From: Actinokineospora auranticolor
Lineage (GTDB): Bacteria; Actinomycetota; Actinomycetes; Mycobacteriales; Pseudonocardiaceae
Assembly: GCF_002934265.1 (NCBI RefSeq)
Contig: NZ_PTIX01000035.1
Span: 1 to 61,780 of the forward strand
Direction of reading: 5' to 3'
DNA length: 61,780 bases
Position numbers and translations under genes: made by a program. A model generated the notes under the pieces. That model did not search any database and was not told the DNA's origin. It worked only from the letters and a program-made list of their open reading frames with translations. Positions 61,736 to 61,780 of this stretch are shown in pieces. Numbering within the stretch: the stretch's first letter is position 1; each line of letters starts with the position of its first letter.

Positions 61736-61780
61736 GTGGTGGATCTTGGGTTGGGTGTGCGCGAGGGCGGCGGTCTGGCC
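61736..61780 (+). CDS. Possible partial gene at the window end
   Basis: GTG at 61736 opens a frame running to the window edge (VVDLGLGVREGGGLA). TAGCCT at 61727-61732 is placed like a -10 for a leaderless transcript. Too short to identify. Confidence 0.3.
   Translation, partial: MVDLGLGVREGGGLA

Overview
The window is high-GC actinobacterial DNA, most like a Pseudonocardiaceae-type actinomycete (Saccharothrix, Actinokineospora, Lentzea and relatives). The grounds are GTG/TTG starts, many 1-4 nt gene overlaps, very short leaders, mycobacterial-type gene order, WXG100/T7SS proteins and the DUF397/DUF5753 and DUF574 families. The genus is inferred, not proven. I recognise about 50 protein genes, one transposase remnant, and no rRNA, tRNA or CRISPR.

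Layout. 1-887: a gene-free composite repeat (leader-like block, long nested inverted repeat, degenerate ~87-bp tandem repeat). 932-11950: alpha-glucan locus, glgP(-) divergent from glgE-treS-mak-CBS-glgB (the GlgE pathway, trehalose to maltose-1-phosphate to branched glucan). 11985-14941: two paralogous lipoprotein zinc peptidases. 15487-17699: NAD(P)-binding protein, small membrane protein and divergent LysR regulator. 17840-21214(-): hexapeptide transferase, methyltransferase, enoyl-CoA hydratase and ABC ATPase. 21329-23701: a three-gene T7SS-substrate operon. 23775-27038: glgX, then a Cys-containing leader peptide, cysteine dioxygenase and rhodanese. 27050-27790: second copy of the composite repeat. 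27824-31072: methyltransferase, trpF, a membrane/TPR protein and a wrecked IS30 transposase.

31154-34677(-): a GT4 glycosyltransferase, a GH57 enzyme and a methyltransferase matching the mycobacterial methylglucose-lipopolysaccharide (MGLP) core Rv3032-Rv3031-Rv3030. After an inserted DUF574/XRE-DUF5753/DUF397 regulatory group, 37862-45684 carries etfB-etfA, an OlsB-like and a PlsC/OlsA-like acyltransferase, an MFS transporter, a cysteine desulfurase and mnmA, in the order of Rv3029c to Rv3024c. With the hydratase/methyltransferase/transferase/ABC set at 17.8-21.2 kb (like Rv3034c-Rv3041c), both halves of that neighbourhood are present, separated by about 10 kb of other genes.

45685-50532: the most unusual module, a cytoplasmic-looking S8 (subtilisin-type) protease with a fourfold PFGNGV repeat beside a TPR-CHAT caspase-like protease, with strong hairpins before each gene. 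50640-61780: acyl-CoA synthetase, an orphan QueA-like protein between two gene-free stretches, SDR and VOC proteins, a NarL-type two-component pair, a LysR regulator, and a lipoprotein/ATPase/FtsX-permease exporter operon. The last 45 bases may begin one more gene.
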